Assembly: GCF_012328925.1 (NCBI RefSeq)
Contig: NZ_JAAXLS010000025.1
Coordinates: forward strand, 27,491 to 91,490
Source: Amycolatopsis acididurans
GTDB taxonomy: Bacteria > Actinomycetota > Actinomycetes > Mycobacteriales > Pseudonocardiaceae
Direction of reading: 5' to 3'
Length of the DNA: 64,000 bases
Shown here: positions 16,811-25,652 of the stretch, piece after piece
Layout: every line of letters begins with the position of its first letter
How positions within the stretch are numbered: position 1 is the stretch's first letter
Translations under genes and position numbers: made by a program
The notes under the pieces: generated by a model
What the model saw: the letters and a program-made list of their open reading frames with translations, nothing else
Databases searched by the model: none
What the model was told of the DNA's origin: nothing

Positions 16811-18805
16811 ATGCCCGGCTATCTCGTAACCGGCGCCACCGGTTTGATCGGACGCCATTTCACCCGGCTCCTGCTGGAACGGCAGGACGTCGACCAGGTG
16901 TATCTGCTGGTCCGCGCGTCGTCGCGGGACCGGCTCGCCCGGCTCGTCGCCGGCTGGCCCGATCCGGGCCGGGTCACGCTCGTGACCGGCGATTTGTCCA
17001 AGGAGCACCTCGGCGTCGAGGAGGACGTCCGCGACGAACTCCGCGGTAAGGTCGACCACCTCGTGCACCTCGCGGCGCTCTACGACCTCACCGCGACCGA
17101 CGAGGAGAGCATCCGCGCCAACGTCGAGGGCACCCGCAACGTGGTCGAGCTCGCGGCGGATCTGCACGCGGGCTGCCTGCACCACGTGTCCTCGGTCGCG
17201 GTCGCCGGCGATCACGAGGGTGTGTTCACCGAGGACATGTTCGACGTCGGGCAGCGGCTGCCCACGCCGTACCACCGCACGAAGTTCGAGGCCGAGCGCC
17301 TGGTGCGCCAGCAGCACGACGTGCCGTGGCGGGTGTACCGGCCCGCCGTCGTGGTCGGGCACTCCGAGACCGGCGAGATGGACAAAGTGGACGGTCCCTA
17401 CTACCTGTTCACCGCCATCAACCGGCTGGGCTCGGTGCCGAATGTGCCGCTGGCCGGGCCCGATCTCGGCGACACCAACATCGTGCCGGTCGACTTTGTG
17501 GCCAAGGCGCTGCTGGAGCTGACCACGAAGCCGAATCTGGACGGCTGCACGTTCCACCTGGTCAGCCCGGAGCCGCAGCCGGTGGTGTCGGTGTACAACG
17601 CCTTCGCCCGCGCGGCGGGCGCGCCGACCATCAACGTGCAGCTGGACAAGCGGTTGTCCGGCGGGATCATGCGGCTGCTCAAGCTCTCCGAGAACGTGCC
17701 GGGCGTGTCGCTCGCGCGCGACGCTTTCCTCGCGCGGCTGGGCATTCCGCCCGTGCTGCTGGAAACGCTGTCGTTCCCGTCGGTGTTCGCCTCCGCCGCG
17801 ACCCGCAAGGAACTCGCCACCTCCGGCATCGACGTGCCCAGGATCGAGGACTACGCGCCCGTGCTCTGGCGCTACTGGCGCGAGCACCTCGACCCGTTCC
17901 GTGCGCGCAAGCACGGCAGCCGCGGCGAGCTCGACGGCCGGCGGGTGATCATCACCGGCGCGTCCTCCGGCATCGGTCGCGCCACCGCGCTGAAGGTCGC
18001 CGCCGAGGGCGGGGTGCCGCTGCTCGTGGCGCGGCGCAGGCACGAACTGGAAGAGGTGCGCGACGAGATCGTCGCCGCGGGCGGTTCGGCGTCGGTGTAC
18101 CCGGCCGACCTGACCGACGACGAGACGGTGAACAAGCTGGTCAAGCAGATCATCGACGAGCACGGCCGGATCGACATGCTGGTCAACAACGCCGGCCGCT
18201 CGATCCGCCGGTCGATCTCCCTGTCCTACGACCGGTTCCACGACTACGAACGCGCCATGGCGATCAACTACTTCGGCGCGGTGCGGCTGATCCTCGCCGT
18301 TCTGCCGTACATGTCGGAGCGGAAGTTCGGGCACATCGTCAACGTGTCGTCGATCGGGGTGCAGGGCATCGCGCCGCGGTTCTCGGCCTACGTCGCGTCG
18401 AAGGCCGCGCTCGACTACTTCAGCAAGATCGCGGCCACCGAGACGCACGGGGACGGGATCACCTTCACCACGATCCACATGCCGCTGGTGCGCACGCCGA
18501 TGATCCGGCCGACCAAGATCTACGACGCGTTCCCCACGAAGTCGCCGAACGAGGCCGCCGAGATGGTGTTGCGCGCACTGAAGGAACGGCCGAAGCACAT
18601 CGGCACCCCGGAGGGTTACCTGATCCAGGCGGCCTACACCTTCCTGCCGGGCCTGGTCGACGCCGTCGCCTACGAGGGCTACCGGATCTTCCCCGACTCG
18701 GCGGCCGCGGGCGGCACCGGCGAGATCAAGCTCGGCAAGGGCGAACGCCGTCTGTCCAAGGCGGCCACCCGGCTGGTGAAACTCACGCGGGGGTTCCATT
18801 GGTGA
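16811..18805 (+). CDS. Two-domain fatty acyl-CoA reductase
   Basis: A 664-residue fusion of two NAD(P)-dependent dehydrogenases. Residues 1-370 are an extended SDR/male-sterility domain: nucleotide loop TGATGLIGRHF, then the catalytic YxxxK in TPYHRTKFEAE. Residues 375-664 are a classical SDR: ITGASSGIGRATAL, NNAGRSIRRSI and catalytic YVASKAALDYF. This architecture matches M. tuberculosis AcrA1 (Rv3391) and the Marinobacter enzyme that reduces fatty acyl-CoA to the aldehyde and alcohol, so wax-ester or lipid alcohol synthesis is likely (family knowledge). The start is ATG 16811, just after GGTGGGG. It is transcribed alone; the following coiled-coil gene has its own promoter. Confidence 0.88.
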   Translation: MPGYLVTGATGLIGRHFTRLLLERQDVDQVYLLVRASSRDRLARLVAGWPDPGRVTLVTGDLSKEHLGVEEDVRDELRGKVDHLVHLAALYDLTATDEESIRANVEGTRNVVELAADLHAGCLHHVSSVAVAGDHEGVFTEDMFDVGQRLPTPYHRTKFEAERLVRQQHDVPWRVYRPAVVVGHSETGEMDKVDGPYYLFTAINRLGSVPNVPLAGPDLGDTNIVPVDFVAKALLELTTKPNLDGCTFHLVSPEPQPVVSVYNAFARAAGAPTINVQLDKRLSGGIMRLLKLSENVPGVSLARDAFLARLGIPPVLLETLSFPSVFASAATRKELATSGIDVPRIEDYAPVLWRYWREHLDPFRARKHGSRGELDGRRVIITGASSGIGRATALKVAAEGGVPLLVARRRHELEEVRDEIVAAGGSASVYPADLTDDETVNKLVKQIIDEHGRIDMLVNNAGRSIRRSISLSYDRFHDYERAMAINYFGAVRLILAVLPYMSERKFGHIVNVSSIGVQGIAPRFSAYVASKAALDYFSKIAATETHGDGITFTTIHMPLVRTPMIRPTKIYDAFPTKSPNEAAEMVLRALKERPKHIGTPEGYLIQAAYTFLPGLVDAVAYEGYRIFPDSAAAGGTGEIKLGKGERRLSKAATRLVKLTRGFHW

Positions 18806-18852
18806 AGTCCACAAAGCCCGGACACACTGTGACCTGACATCACTAACACCCT

Positions 18853-18867
18853 GTACCCGGGTACCTT
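18853..18867 (+). promoter_or_regulatory. GTACCCGGGTAC palindrome overlapping a leaderless -10 box
   Basis: A perfect 12-base palindrome (18853-18864) overlaps the TACCTT box at 18862-18867, which ends seven bases before the ATG of the coiled-coil gene. The arrangement is that of a repressor site over a leaderless promoter. Confidence 0.5.
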
Positions 18868-18874
18868 CTTCCCT

Positions 18875-19906
18875 ATGGTGCCCGAGCGAGACAACGCCCT
18901 GCTCCCGTTGAAGCGCGAGTACAACCAGGCGTGGCACGGCTTCGACCGTGGCCAGGTACTGCAGTATCTGGATCACGTCGAGGTCAGCCTGCGACGGGTG
19001 ATGGCGGACCGGGACGCGGCGCGGGCGCAGGCGGGCAGCCTGTCCCGCGAGCTGGAGAACGCGCGCGCGGAGATCGTGCGGCTGCGCAACCGGGTGGAGG
19101 AGCTCAAGCGCCCGCCGGAGCGGCTGGAGGATCTCGACGAGCGCATGCAGCGCACCGCCGAGCTGGCGAACACGCGTGCCGAGGAGATCGTGTCGCGGGC
19201 GCAGGTCGCGGCCGAGGAGCACTGGGCCAAGAGCACCGAGCTGTCGAGCACTCTGCGTGAGCGGTACCAGAAGCTGATCAACGCGCTGGAGACGCAGGCG
19301 GACGCGCTGCTCGGCGAGCACACGAACGCGCTGGAGGCCACCCGCAGCGAGGTCCGGAAGCTCACCACCGAGGCCGCGCAGCGCCGCACCGCGCTGGACA
19401 TCGACGCGGAGCGTAAGCGCCGCACGATCGAGCACGAGTTCGAGCAGTCGATGAAGGCGCAGAAGGCCACACTGGAAAAGCAGGTCGCCGACCAGCAGAC
19501 GGCGAGCAAGAACCAGGCCGAGCGCCGGATCGCGGACGCGACCGCGGAGGCGAAGCGCCTGGTCGACGAGGCCACCGAGCGGGCGAAGCGGCTGGTCGCG
19601 GAGGCCACCGCCAAGGCCGAGCAGCGTGAACAGGAGGCCGACCGCAAGGTCAAGCACCTGAACTCGTTGAGCCAGCAGGCTTCCGACCGGCTGCGCCGGG
19701 CCCACGAGGTGCTCGCGAAGAGCCAGTCCTCGCTGGAGCCGCTGCGCGAGGAGTCGGTCGTCGACGAGTCGCGCGCCGCCACGGTCGACCCGCCGACGAA
19801 ACCGGCCACCGGCGCGTCCGAGAAGGACTCGGACGCGCCCACCAAGCCCGCGGTGGACAAGCCGGACAGCTACGAACGCGCCGGCGCCAAGGGCAACAAC
19901 CAGTAG
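18875..19906 (+). CDS. DivIVA-like coiled-coil protein
   Basis: A 343-residue protein. The N-terminus (YNQAWHGFDRGQVLQYLDHV) resembles the membrane-binding DivIVA module with its FDRGQV-YL pattern. Residues 35-290 are almost continuous heptad-like coiled coil rich in Ala/Glu/Arg, including AEAKRLVDEATERAKRLVAEA. The tail is a charged, Pro/Thr-rich disordered region. Such proteins organise polar growth, septation or cytoskeleton-like filaments in actinobacteria (family knowledge), and the closest functional class could be Wag31/FilP-like. No ribosome-binding site is present. TACCTT ends seven bases before the ATG, so the transcript is probably leaderless and lies under a palindrome. Confidence 0.82.
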   Translation: MVPERDNALLPLKREYNQAWHGFDRGQVLQYLDHVEVSLRRVMADRDAARAQAGSLSRELENARAEIVRLRNRVEELKRPPERLEDLDERMQRTAELANTRAEEIVSRAQVAAEEHWAKSTELSSTLRERYQKLINALETQADALLGEHTNALEATRSEVRKLTTEAAQRRTALDIDAERKRRTIEHEFEQSMKAQKATLEKQVADQQTASKNQAERRIADATAEAKRLVDEATERAKRLVAEATAKAEQREQEADRKVKHLNSLSQQASDRLRRAHEVLAKSQSSLEPLREESVVDESRAATVDPPTKPATGASEKDSDAPTKPAVDKPDSYERAGAKGNNQ

Positions 19907-19910
19907 CGCT

Positions 19911-21227
19911 TCAGGGCGTGCGCGGCCAGGGGTTTTCCCGCTCCAACTGCGCCGCCAGCCGCAGCAGCCGGGACTCGCCGCCCGGGGCGGCGACGAGCTG
20001 TACCCCGATCGGCAGGCCGCTCGGATGGCGCCCGGCCGGGACGGACATCGCCGGGTAGCCGGCCAGGTTCCACAGCCCGGTGAACCCCGCGACCCGGATC
20101 GAGGGGATGGCGTTCGCGGCCCAGGACCGGTCGTGCCACCGCTCGGCCTTCGGCGGCAGCGTGGCGAGCGTCGGGGTCAGCAGCACGTCGTACTCGCCGA
20201 AGAACCGTTCCGCCCGCGCCAGCCAGCGCGTTTTCGTGCCGGGCCGGATCAGCCGCGCCGTTCGCAGTGCCTTGCCCAGCCGGACGTGTGCCCGGGTGCG
20301 GCGCTGCAGCCGGGCGCGTTCGAGGTCTTCGGCCTGCTCGGCGGGCCCGGCGAACCAGCGGCCGAGGATCCCGAGCGTCGCCGCGGTGCCGTACTGCGGC
20401 GTCGCGCGCTCGACCTGGTGCCCGAGCCGCGCGAGCACGTCCGCGACGTGGTCCACCGCCGCCGTCAACGGCTTCGGCACCGGCGCGTGGGTCAGCGGCA
20501 GGTCGCTCGACACCGCCACCCGCAGGGGCCGCTCCTGGCCCACTTCCGCGAGCTCCGGTTTCCCCGCCAGCACGGACAACATCAGCGCCGCGTCGGTGAC
20601 CGTGGTCGCGAGGCTGCCGTGCGCCGACATCCCGTACCAGCCGCCCTCCGCGAGCAGATCCGCGCCGGGCTTGATGCCGACCAGTCCGCACATCGCGGCG
20701 GGAAGGCGGATCGAGCCGAGGCCGTCGGTGCCGTGGGCGACCGGCACGAGGCCCGCCGCCACCGCGGCGGCGCTGCCACCGGACGAGCCGCCCGCCGTGT
20801 GCGCCGGGTGCCACGGGTTGCGCGCCATACCGTCGGGACCGTCGCTCATCGGCCAGATGCACAGCTCCGGCACCCGCGTCAGTCCGACGATCACCGCACC
20901 CGCGGCGCGCAGCCGCCGCACCACCTCGGCGTCCGTTGTGGACACTTCGGTGGGCATGGCCGACGAACCCCAGCCCGCGTACTCCCCGGAGATCTCGGCG
21001 ACGTCCTTCACCGCGACCGGGACGCCGGCGAGCGGCAGGTCCGCCAGATCCGGCCGTTTCGCCACTTCTCGCGCCTCGGAAAGCGCTTCCTCCGCGCGTA
21101 CCTTCCGGAACGCGCCCACCACCCGGTTCGCCGCATCGATGCCGTGCAGCGTCCGTTCGGTCAGCGCGACCGGGTCGAGCTCGCCCGCACGTACCGCCGT
21201 TGCCAGTTCCCTCGCAGTCGCCACCAT
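19911..21227 (-). CDS. Amidase-signature family hydrolase
   Basis: A 438-residue member of the amidase signature family with the Ser-cisSer-Lys triad. The lysine is in VAVKDVAEI (about 75), the glycine/serine-rich signature is AGGSSGGSAAAVAAGLVP, and the acylated serine lies in GLGSIRLPAAMCG. Members hydrolyse small amides, including GatA-like glutaminyl-tRNA amidation, but this one lacks GatB/GatC neighbours, so an amide-degrading enzyme is more likely. It follows the MFS transporter by 15 bases on the same strand, suggesting that the carrier imports its substrate or exports its product (inference). It is convergent with the coiled-coil gene, with four bases between stops. Confidence 0.9.
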   Translation of the reverse strand: MVATARELATAVRAGELDPVALTERTLHGIDAANRVVGAFRKVRAEEALSEAREVAKRPDLADLPLAGVPVAVKDVAEISGEYAGWGSSAMPTEVSTTDAEVVRRLRAAGAVIVGLTRVPELCIWPMSDGPDGMARNPWHPAHTAGGSSGGSAAAVAAGLVPVAHGTDGLGSIRLPAAMCGLVGIKPGADLLAEGGWYGMSAHGSLATTVTDAALMLSVLAGKPELAEVGQERPLRVAVSSDLPLTHAPVPKPLTAAVDHVADVLARLGHQVERATPQYGTAATLGILGRWFAGPAEQAEDLERARLQRRTRAHVRLGKALRTARLIRPGTKTRWLARAERFFGEYDVLLTPTLATLPPKAERWHDRSWAANAIPSIRVAGFTGLWNLAGYPAMSVPAGRHPSGLPIGVQLVAAPGGESRLLRLAAQLERENPWPRTP

Positions 21228-21242
21228 GTGGCAACTCTAGGC

Positions 21243-22529
21243 TCAGCCATCGGCCACGGCGGGCGCGGTGACCGTCCGGTCGGTGCCGAAGTTGATGCCC
21301 TTGGCTTCCTTGCCGACGAGCGTGAGCGTGGCGACCACGATCAGCACCGGGATGATCGTCGCGGCGAGTGCGAACGGATAACCGTGGCTCTGCGCCAGCG
21401 TTTCCTGGATCGGCAGGTTGAACGCCGCGAGGCAGTTGCCGAGCTGGTAGGTCACGCCGGGGTAGAAACCGCGGATCGCATCGGGCGACATCTCGGTCAG
21501 GTGCGCCGGGATGACGCCCCATGCGCCCTGCACCATGACCTGCATCAGGAACGAACCGAGGCACAGCAGTGCCGCCGTCTTCGAGAACGCGAACAGCGGC
21601 ACGATCGGCAGGCCGAGTACCGCGCAGAACGCGATCGTGTAGCGGCGGCCGAAGCGTTCGGACAACGAGCCGAAGACCAGCCCACCGATGATGGCGCCGA
21701 CGTTGTAGATCACCGCGATCCAGCTCGCCGTCGCCGCCGACAGCCCGGCGCCGCCCTCGGTGTGCGAGGACAGGAACGTCGGGTACACGTCCTGGGTGCC
21801 ATGGCTCATCCAGTTGAACGCCGTCATCAGCAGCACCAGGTAGACGAACCGGCGGATGATCTTCGGGTCGAGCAGGATGTCCTTCATGGACGTGCGGGTG
21901 ACGCGCATCTTCTCCCGTGCGGTCTCCCAGACCTCGGACTCCTTGACCCGCGACCGGATGATCAGGCTGATCAGCGCGGGAATGACGCTCAGCGCGAACA
22001 GCCAGCGCCACGACAGCCCGGCCCAGTCCAGCACGATGAGCGAGGCCAGCGAGGCGAGCAGGTAGCCGAAGGAATAGCCCTCCTGCAGCATTCCGGAGAA
22101 GAAACCGCGCCGTTTCACCGGAATCTTCTCCATCGCCAGGGCGGCGCCGAGCCCCCATTCGCCGCCCATGCCGATGCCGTAGAGCAGCCGCAGGATCAGC
22201 AGCACCGTGAAGTTCGGCGCGAACGCGCAGAGAAAACCGACCACGGAATAGAACACGACGTCGACCATCAGCGGTATCCGCCTGCCGACCCGGTCCGCCC
22301 AGAGCCCGAACAGCAGCGCGCCGACGGGCCGCATGAGCAGCGTGGCGGTGGTGATGAAGACGACGTCCGCCTTGTGCATGCCGAAACTCTTGGCGATATC
22401 GGCATAGACGAACACGACGATGAAGTAGTCGAACGCGTCCATCGTCCAGCCGAGCACCGCGGCCAGGAACGAGTTTCGCTGATCGGGGGTGAGGCGCTGG
22501 CGGGCGCCCGCTGACGACGACTCTGCCAT
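21243..22529 (-). CDS. MFS transporter, sialate/carboxylate (SHS) type
   Basis: A 428-residue major facilitator with twelve predicted helices. Signatures are the first-helix GWTMDAFDYFIVVFVYADIA (typical of the sialate:H+ symporter/Jen1 lactate group), the loop 2-3 motif GLWADRVGRRIPL, and the second-half copy GSLSERFGRRYT. The YGIGMGGEWGLGAALAMEK stretch is the family's helix 4-5 signature (G-E-W-G). Substrates of relatives are monocarboxylates or sialic acid, with proton symport. It is the first gene of a two-gene operon with an amidase, so an amide- or acid-type nutrient is plausible. Confidence 0.88.
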   Translation of the reverse strand: MAESSSAGARQRLTPDQRNSFLAAVLGWTMDAFDYFIVVFVYADIAKSFGMHKADVVFITTATLLMRPVGALLFGLWADRVGRRIPLMVDVVFYSVVGFLCAFAPNFTVLLILRLLYGIGMGGEWGLGAALAMEKIPVKRRGFFSGMLQEGYSFGYLLASLASLIVLDWAGLSWRWLFALSVIPALISLIIRSRVKESEVWETAREKMRVTRTSMKDILLDPKIIRRFVYLVLLMTAFNWMSHGTQDVYPTFLSSHTEGGAGLSAATASWIAVIYNVGAIIGGLVFGSLSERFGRRYTIAFCAVLGLPIVPLFAFSKTAALLCLGSFLMQVMVQGAWGVIPAHLTEMSPDAIRGFYPGVTYQLGNCLAAFNLPIQETLAQSHGYPFALAATIIPVLIVVATLTLVGKEAKGINFGTDRTVTAPAVADG

Positions 22530-22605
22530 GCTCCGACCCTATTTCGCCAAGGCCTGGCGAACCAGCCGGGCAGCCGATTAGTTTCGAACATTCAGGACGA
22601 ACTGG

Positions 22606-23634
22606 TCAAGGCGCATCGAATTCCGCCCGAACGCCAAGCAGACGAATAGGACGTTTGTCATCGAACCGCTCGAGCACCATCAGCGCCGCTCGTTCGATAG
22701 CGTCGCCCTCACTCGTCGGTGCGGCGAGTGTGACACTGCGTGTCTGCGTGAGGAACGGCGCGAACCGCACCTTGACGCCGACCCGCGATGCGGGCCTGCC
22801 CTCCGCCGCCACGTCCTCGGCCACCCGCCGGGCGAGCGTGGAGACCTCACGCCGGACGTCCGCCGGATCGGTGAGGTTCTGCTGGAACGTGACCTCGCGG
22901 CCGCGCGAGCGCGCCACGTACGGGGTGGCCGTGACCTCGGTGTCGCCGACGCCGAGCGCGAGGATGCGGTACCACGGGCCCATCGTCGGCCCGAACCGCG
23001 CGGCCAGCGCCTTCGGATCGCTCGCCGCCAACTGCTCGACGGTGGCGATGCCCTGTTCGGCCAGCTTCTTCGCGGTTTTGCGGCCGATGCCCCACAACGC
23101 GTCGGTCGGTCGCGCGCCCATCACGTCGTACCAGTTCAGCTTGGTGAGCCGGTAGATCCCGTCCGGTTTGGCGAACCCGGTGGCGAGCTTGGCGCGCAGC
23201 TTGTTGTCGCCGATCCCGACCGAGCAGTGCAGGCCGGTCTCGTCCAGGACCGCACGCCGGACGTCGGCCGCCAGCGCCTCGGGCTCGTCGGTCGCGACGC
23301 CGAGGAACGCCTCGTCCCAGCCGATCACCTCGACCACGACCGGGAACTCGCGCAAGGTCGCCATGACCCGCGCGGACACCTCTTCGTAGGCGGGGGCGTC
23401 GGTCGGCAGGAAGACCGCCTCCGGACAGCGTTTGGCCGCGGTTCGCAGCGGCATGCCGGACTGGACCCCGTACTCGCGCGCCTCGTAGGAGGCGGTGGCG
23501 ACGACGGCACGCTGCGTCGGATCCCCGGTGCCGCCGACGATCACCGGGCGTCCGCGCAGTTCAGGGTGCCGCGCGACTTCCACCGCGGCGATGAACTGAT
23601 CGAGATCGACGTGCAGGATCCAGTCCGTGGGCAC
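22606..23634 (-). CDS. dinB2: DNA polymerase IV, DinB2-like
   Basis: A 342-residue Y-family polymerase that copies damaged templates. Catalytic acidic residues are in LHVDLDQF (Asp10) and the Asp-Glu pair of VIGWDEAFLGV. The thumb has the helix-hairpin-helix LWGIGRKTAKKLAEQGI and the little finger is ATPYVARSRGREVTF and beyond. The position of the aromatic sugar steric gate of most Y-family enzymes (Phe13 in E. coli DinB) is Ile15 here, in DQFIAAVE. Mycobacterial DinB2 has leucine there and readily uses ribonucleotides (established). There is no recognisable clamp-binding motif at the C-terminus (ends LLGVRAEFDAP), again like DinB2. No LexA box is obvious upstream. Confidence 0.92.
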   Translation of the reverse strand: MPTDWILHVDLDQFIAAVEVARHPELRGRPVIVGGTGDPTQRAVVATASYEAREYGVQSGMPLRTAAKRCPEAVFLPTDAPAYEEVSARVMATLREFPVVVEVIGWDEAFLGVATDEPEALAADVRRAVLDETGLHCSVGIGDNKLRAKLATGFAKPDGIYRLTKLNWYDVMGARPTDALWGIGRKTAKKLAEQGIATVEQLAASDPKALAARFGPTMGPWYRILALGVGDTEVTATPYVARSRGREVTFQQNLTDPADVRREVSTLARRVAEDVAAEGRPASRVGVKVRFAPFLTQTRSVTLAAPTSEGDAIERAALMVLERFDDKRPIRLLGVRAEFDAP

Positions 23635-23767
23635 CTGATCAGTATGGCGAAAAATCGGGCGCGGCCGTGACGTAGACCACTGGGGTTGCGATCAAGCCCG
23701 GGGGAGGACTAGAAACCCGAAAGGTTAATCTGGTACTCCGGAAGAAGGACGAAGAAGGGCACGTTCT

Positions 23768-24517
23768 GTGACGACCGCGACCCACAGCCTCGATACCTCT
23801 TCAGGGTCCACGACCGTAGCCGAATTGCTGGCACGCCACGGCGCGGGTTCGGACGGTCCGTCGCGCCGCCGTCGCAGCGCCGAGCCCGCGGGGTCCGGGC
23901 AGTTCGGCGGCACTCTCACGGCCATTCCGCCGGTCGAGCAGCCGACCGAGATCATCACGCCGGCGCAGTACCGGTACGACCAGAACACCGTGACGGCGCT
24001 GCTCGCCGCGCAGCCCGAGGAACCGGTGGCGGCGGCTGTCGTGCCCGCGCAGACTTCCCGGTACACCGGGCGCAAGATCGCCGGGTTCGCCTTCGCCGGC
24101 GCCGTACTCGTGGGCGGCTGGGCGCTTGCCAGCGCGCAGGCACAGCCCGCCGACACGCCGTCGGGTGCCAATCCCGCGCCGGTCAAGGCTCCGGAAAGCC
24201 AGGTCGCCCCGACCGGTTTGAATGTCGAGTCGCTCGGCGCGCCGGCCGCGGGTCTCGCGGGCGTTCCGGCGGCCACCGCCGAGATCCCGGCGCCCCCGTC
24301 GACGCAGTCGGCCGCGTCACAGCCGGACACGGGTTCGTTCCGCGGCACCCTGCCGACGTCGACGCAGTCGAAGGCCCCGGCGGCGAGCAAGCCCGCGCCG
24401 ACGACGCAGGCCGCACCGAACTGGCAGGCCTACTACGACGCGTTCCAGAAGGCCGCGCAGTACAACAAGGGGGGCCACGGCGGCAACGACCGGGGCGGGC
24501 GGCACGGCGGCCGGTAG
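23768..24517 (+). CDS. Membrane-anchored Pro/Ala/Ser/Thr-rich protein of unknown function
   Basis: A 249-residue protein starting at GTG 23768 after a GAAGAAGGG sequence. The N-terminal cytoplasmic part contains TVAELLARHG, an element seen at the start of several actinobacterial membrane proteins, and an Arg-rich patch (SRRRRSAEP). One transmembrane helix (about 103-120, IAGFAFAGAVLVGGWALA) is followed by a disordered exported region rich in Pro, Ala, Ser and Thr. The end is NWQAYYDAFQKAAQYNKGGHGGND, with a Gly/His/Arg-rich tail. No enzymatic motif. Twelve bases separate it from the methyltransferase gene, so the two probably form an operon. Divergent from dinB2. Confidence 0.78.
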   Translation: MTTATHSLDTSSGSTTVAELLARHGAGSDGPSRRRRSAEPAGSGQFGGTLTAIPPVEQPTEIITPAQYRYDQNTVTALLAAQPEEPVAAAVVPAQTSRYTGRKIAGFAFAGAVLVGGWALASAQAQPADTPSGANPAPVKAPESQVAPTGLNVESLGAPAAGLAGVPAATAEIPAPPSTQSAASQPDTGSFRGTLPTSTQSKAPAASKPAPTTQAAPNWQAYYDAFQKAAQYNKGGHGGNDRGGRHGGR

Positions 24518-24529
24518 GCTGTCCGGTCA

Positions 24530-25288
24530 GTGACAGAGTGGATCGTCGAACGACTTCGCGCCGCCGGTTGTGTCTTCGCCGAGGATGAGGCGCGGCTGCT
24601 GATCGCCGAAGCGGACACCGCCGAGCGGCTCGCCGAACTGGTGGAGCGCCGTGCGGGCGGCCTGCCGCTCGAACACGTCCTCGGGTGGGCCGAGTTCTGT
24701 GGACTGCGTATCGCGGTCGAGCCGGGCGTATTCGTGCCTCGGCGGCGAACGGAGTTCCTTGTGCGGCAAGCGGTTCAGCTTGCCCCGTCGCACCCGGTGG
24801 TGGTCGACCTCTGCTGCGGCTCGGGTGCACTCGGCGCGGCGTTCCTGGCCGCGGTTCCCGGCGCGGAACTGCACTCGGCCGACGTCGATCCCGCCGCGGT
24901 GCACTGTGCCCGGCGCACCGTGCCGAGGGTGTACCAAGGGGACCTGTTCGAACCACTGCCTGCGGCGCTGCGGGGCCGCGTCGACGTGCTGCTGGCGAAC
25001 GTCCCGTACGTGCCGACGGAAGCGGTCGCGTTCCTACCCCCGGAAGCCCGCGAACACGAACCACGGACGGCTCTGGACGGCGGGCAGGACGGCCTGGACC
25101 TCCTACGGCGCGTGGCAGCGGAGGCGACCGCGTGGCTCTCCCCCGGCGGCCACGTCCTGAGCGAGACCAGCGAGGAGCAGGCCCCCGCGGCGGTAGCGGC
25201 ACTGGTGCGAGCAGGCCTGCAGGCCCGAACGACAACCTCGGAAGAGGCGACGGTGGTGATCGGGATGCGCCCGAGCACGAAGGGATAG
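24530..25288 (+). CDS. PrmC-related putative N5-glutamine methyltransferase
   Basis: A 252-residue class I SAM-dependent methyltransferase. The start is GTG 24530. The N-terminal helical part (GGLPLEHVLGWAEFCGLRI) and the linker VFVPRRRTEFLV resemble PrmC/HemK. The SAM site is VDLCCGSGALGAAFLA, and the NPPY catalytic motif is replaced by NVPY (LLANVPYVPTEAV). This NVPY form is typical of the actinobacterial PrmC-related subfamily whose substrate is not release factor and remains unknown. The true prmC is normally next to prfA, absent here. It shares an operon with the upstream membrane-anchored protein. Confidence 0.87.
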   Translation: MTEWIVERLRAAGCVFAEDEARLLIAEADTAERLAELVERRAGGLPLEHVLGWAEFCGLRIAVEPGVFVPRRRTEFLVRQAVQLAPSHPVVVDLCCGSGALGAAFLAAVPGAELHSADVDPAAVHCARRTVPRVYQGDLFEPLPAALRGRVDVLLANVPYVPTEAVAFLPPEAREHEPRTALDGGQDGLDLLRRVAAEATAWLSPGGHVLSETSEEQAPAAVAALVRAGLQARTTTSEEATVVIGMRPSTKG

Positions 25289-25414
25289 CGGGGGCTTCCG
25301 TCACGGGCACTGTTCTCGCCGCGCACCGTCACCCCGGCGGCGACGGTGACAAGCGTGAGCTGCGATTGAGCATCGTCTGCGGCACGGTGGCGATGCGCGC
25401 GGTAGAAAGGAACG

Positions 25415-25582
25415 ATGGGAAGGCAGGCAGCCGTCGTGCTCTACGTGATCGCGCTGGTGGCCGTCATCGTCGGCGTCGACATCCTGTTCTTCAGGAACCT
25501 TTTCTGGGAACGCCTGCTAGTGAACATCGGCATCGTCCTGGTGTTCGCCGCGTTCTATCTGCGGTTCCTCAAGCCCTCATAG
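25415..25582 (+). CDS. Small 55-residue membrane protein
   Basis: A short frame from ATG 25415, with GAAAGGAACG just before it, to TAG at 25580. The product, MGRQAAVVLYVIALVAVIVG followed by VDILFF and a second hydrophobic stretch NIGIVLVFAAFYLRFL, predicts two membrane helices joined by an Arg/Trp-containing turn (RNLFWERLL). The basic ends suggest both termini are cytoplasmic. Codon use is GC-rich like the neighbours. Similar two-helix mini-proteins are common in actinobacteria and uncharacterised. Its stop lies three bases before the left direct repeat of the Fic/tRNA region. Confidence 0.78.
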   Translation: MGRQAAVVLYVIALVAVIVGVDILFFRNLFWERLLVNIGIVLVFAAFYLRFLKPS

Positions 25583-25585
25583 GGG

Positions 25586-25598
25586 AAGTGCCCCGAAC
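25586..25598 (+). repeat. Left copy of 13-bp direct repeat matching the tRNA 3' end
   Basis: AAGTGCCCCGAAC here is identical to 26818-26830, where it contains the 3' end of the tRNA gene on the minus strand (discriminator base, acceptor strand and the first T-stem bases). The pair brackets the 73-bp repeats and the Fic pseudogene, as attachment sites of an integrated element do. At 13 bp the match is short, so the call is tentative. Confidence 0.45.
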
Positions 25599-25652
25599 AC
25601 CAAACCTTGGTGGTCGATCCCTCCTGTCACCTGCATCGATGCGCTCGATGAG

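Noticed and set aside
16718..19705. A 995-codon open frame on the minus strand
   Set aside because: Antisense to the fatty acyl-CoA reductase and coiled-coil genes; composition is shadow-like with no domain motif.
20025..22514. An 829-codon open frame on the plus strand
   Set aside because: Antisense to the amidase and MFS transporter genes; His/Arg/Gln-rich shadow composition.
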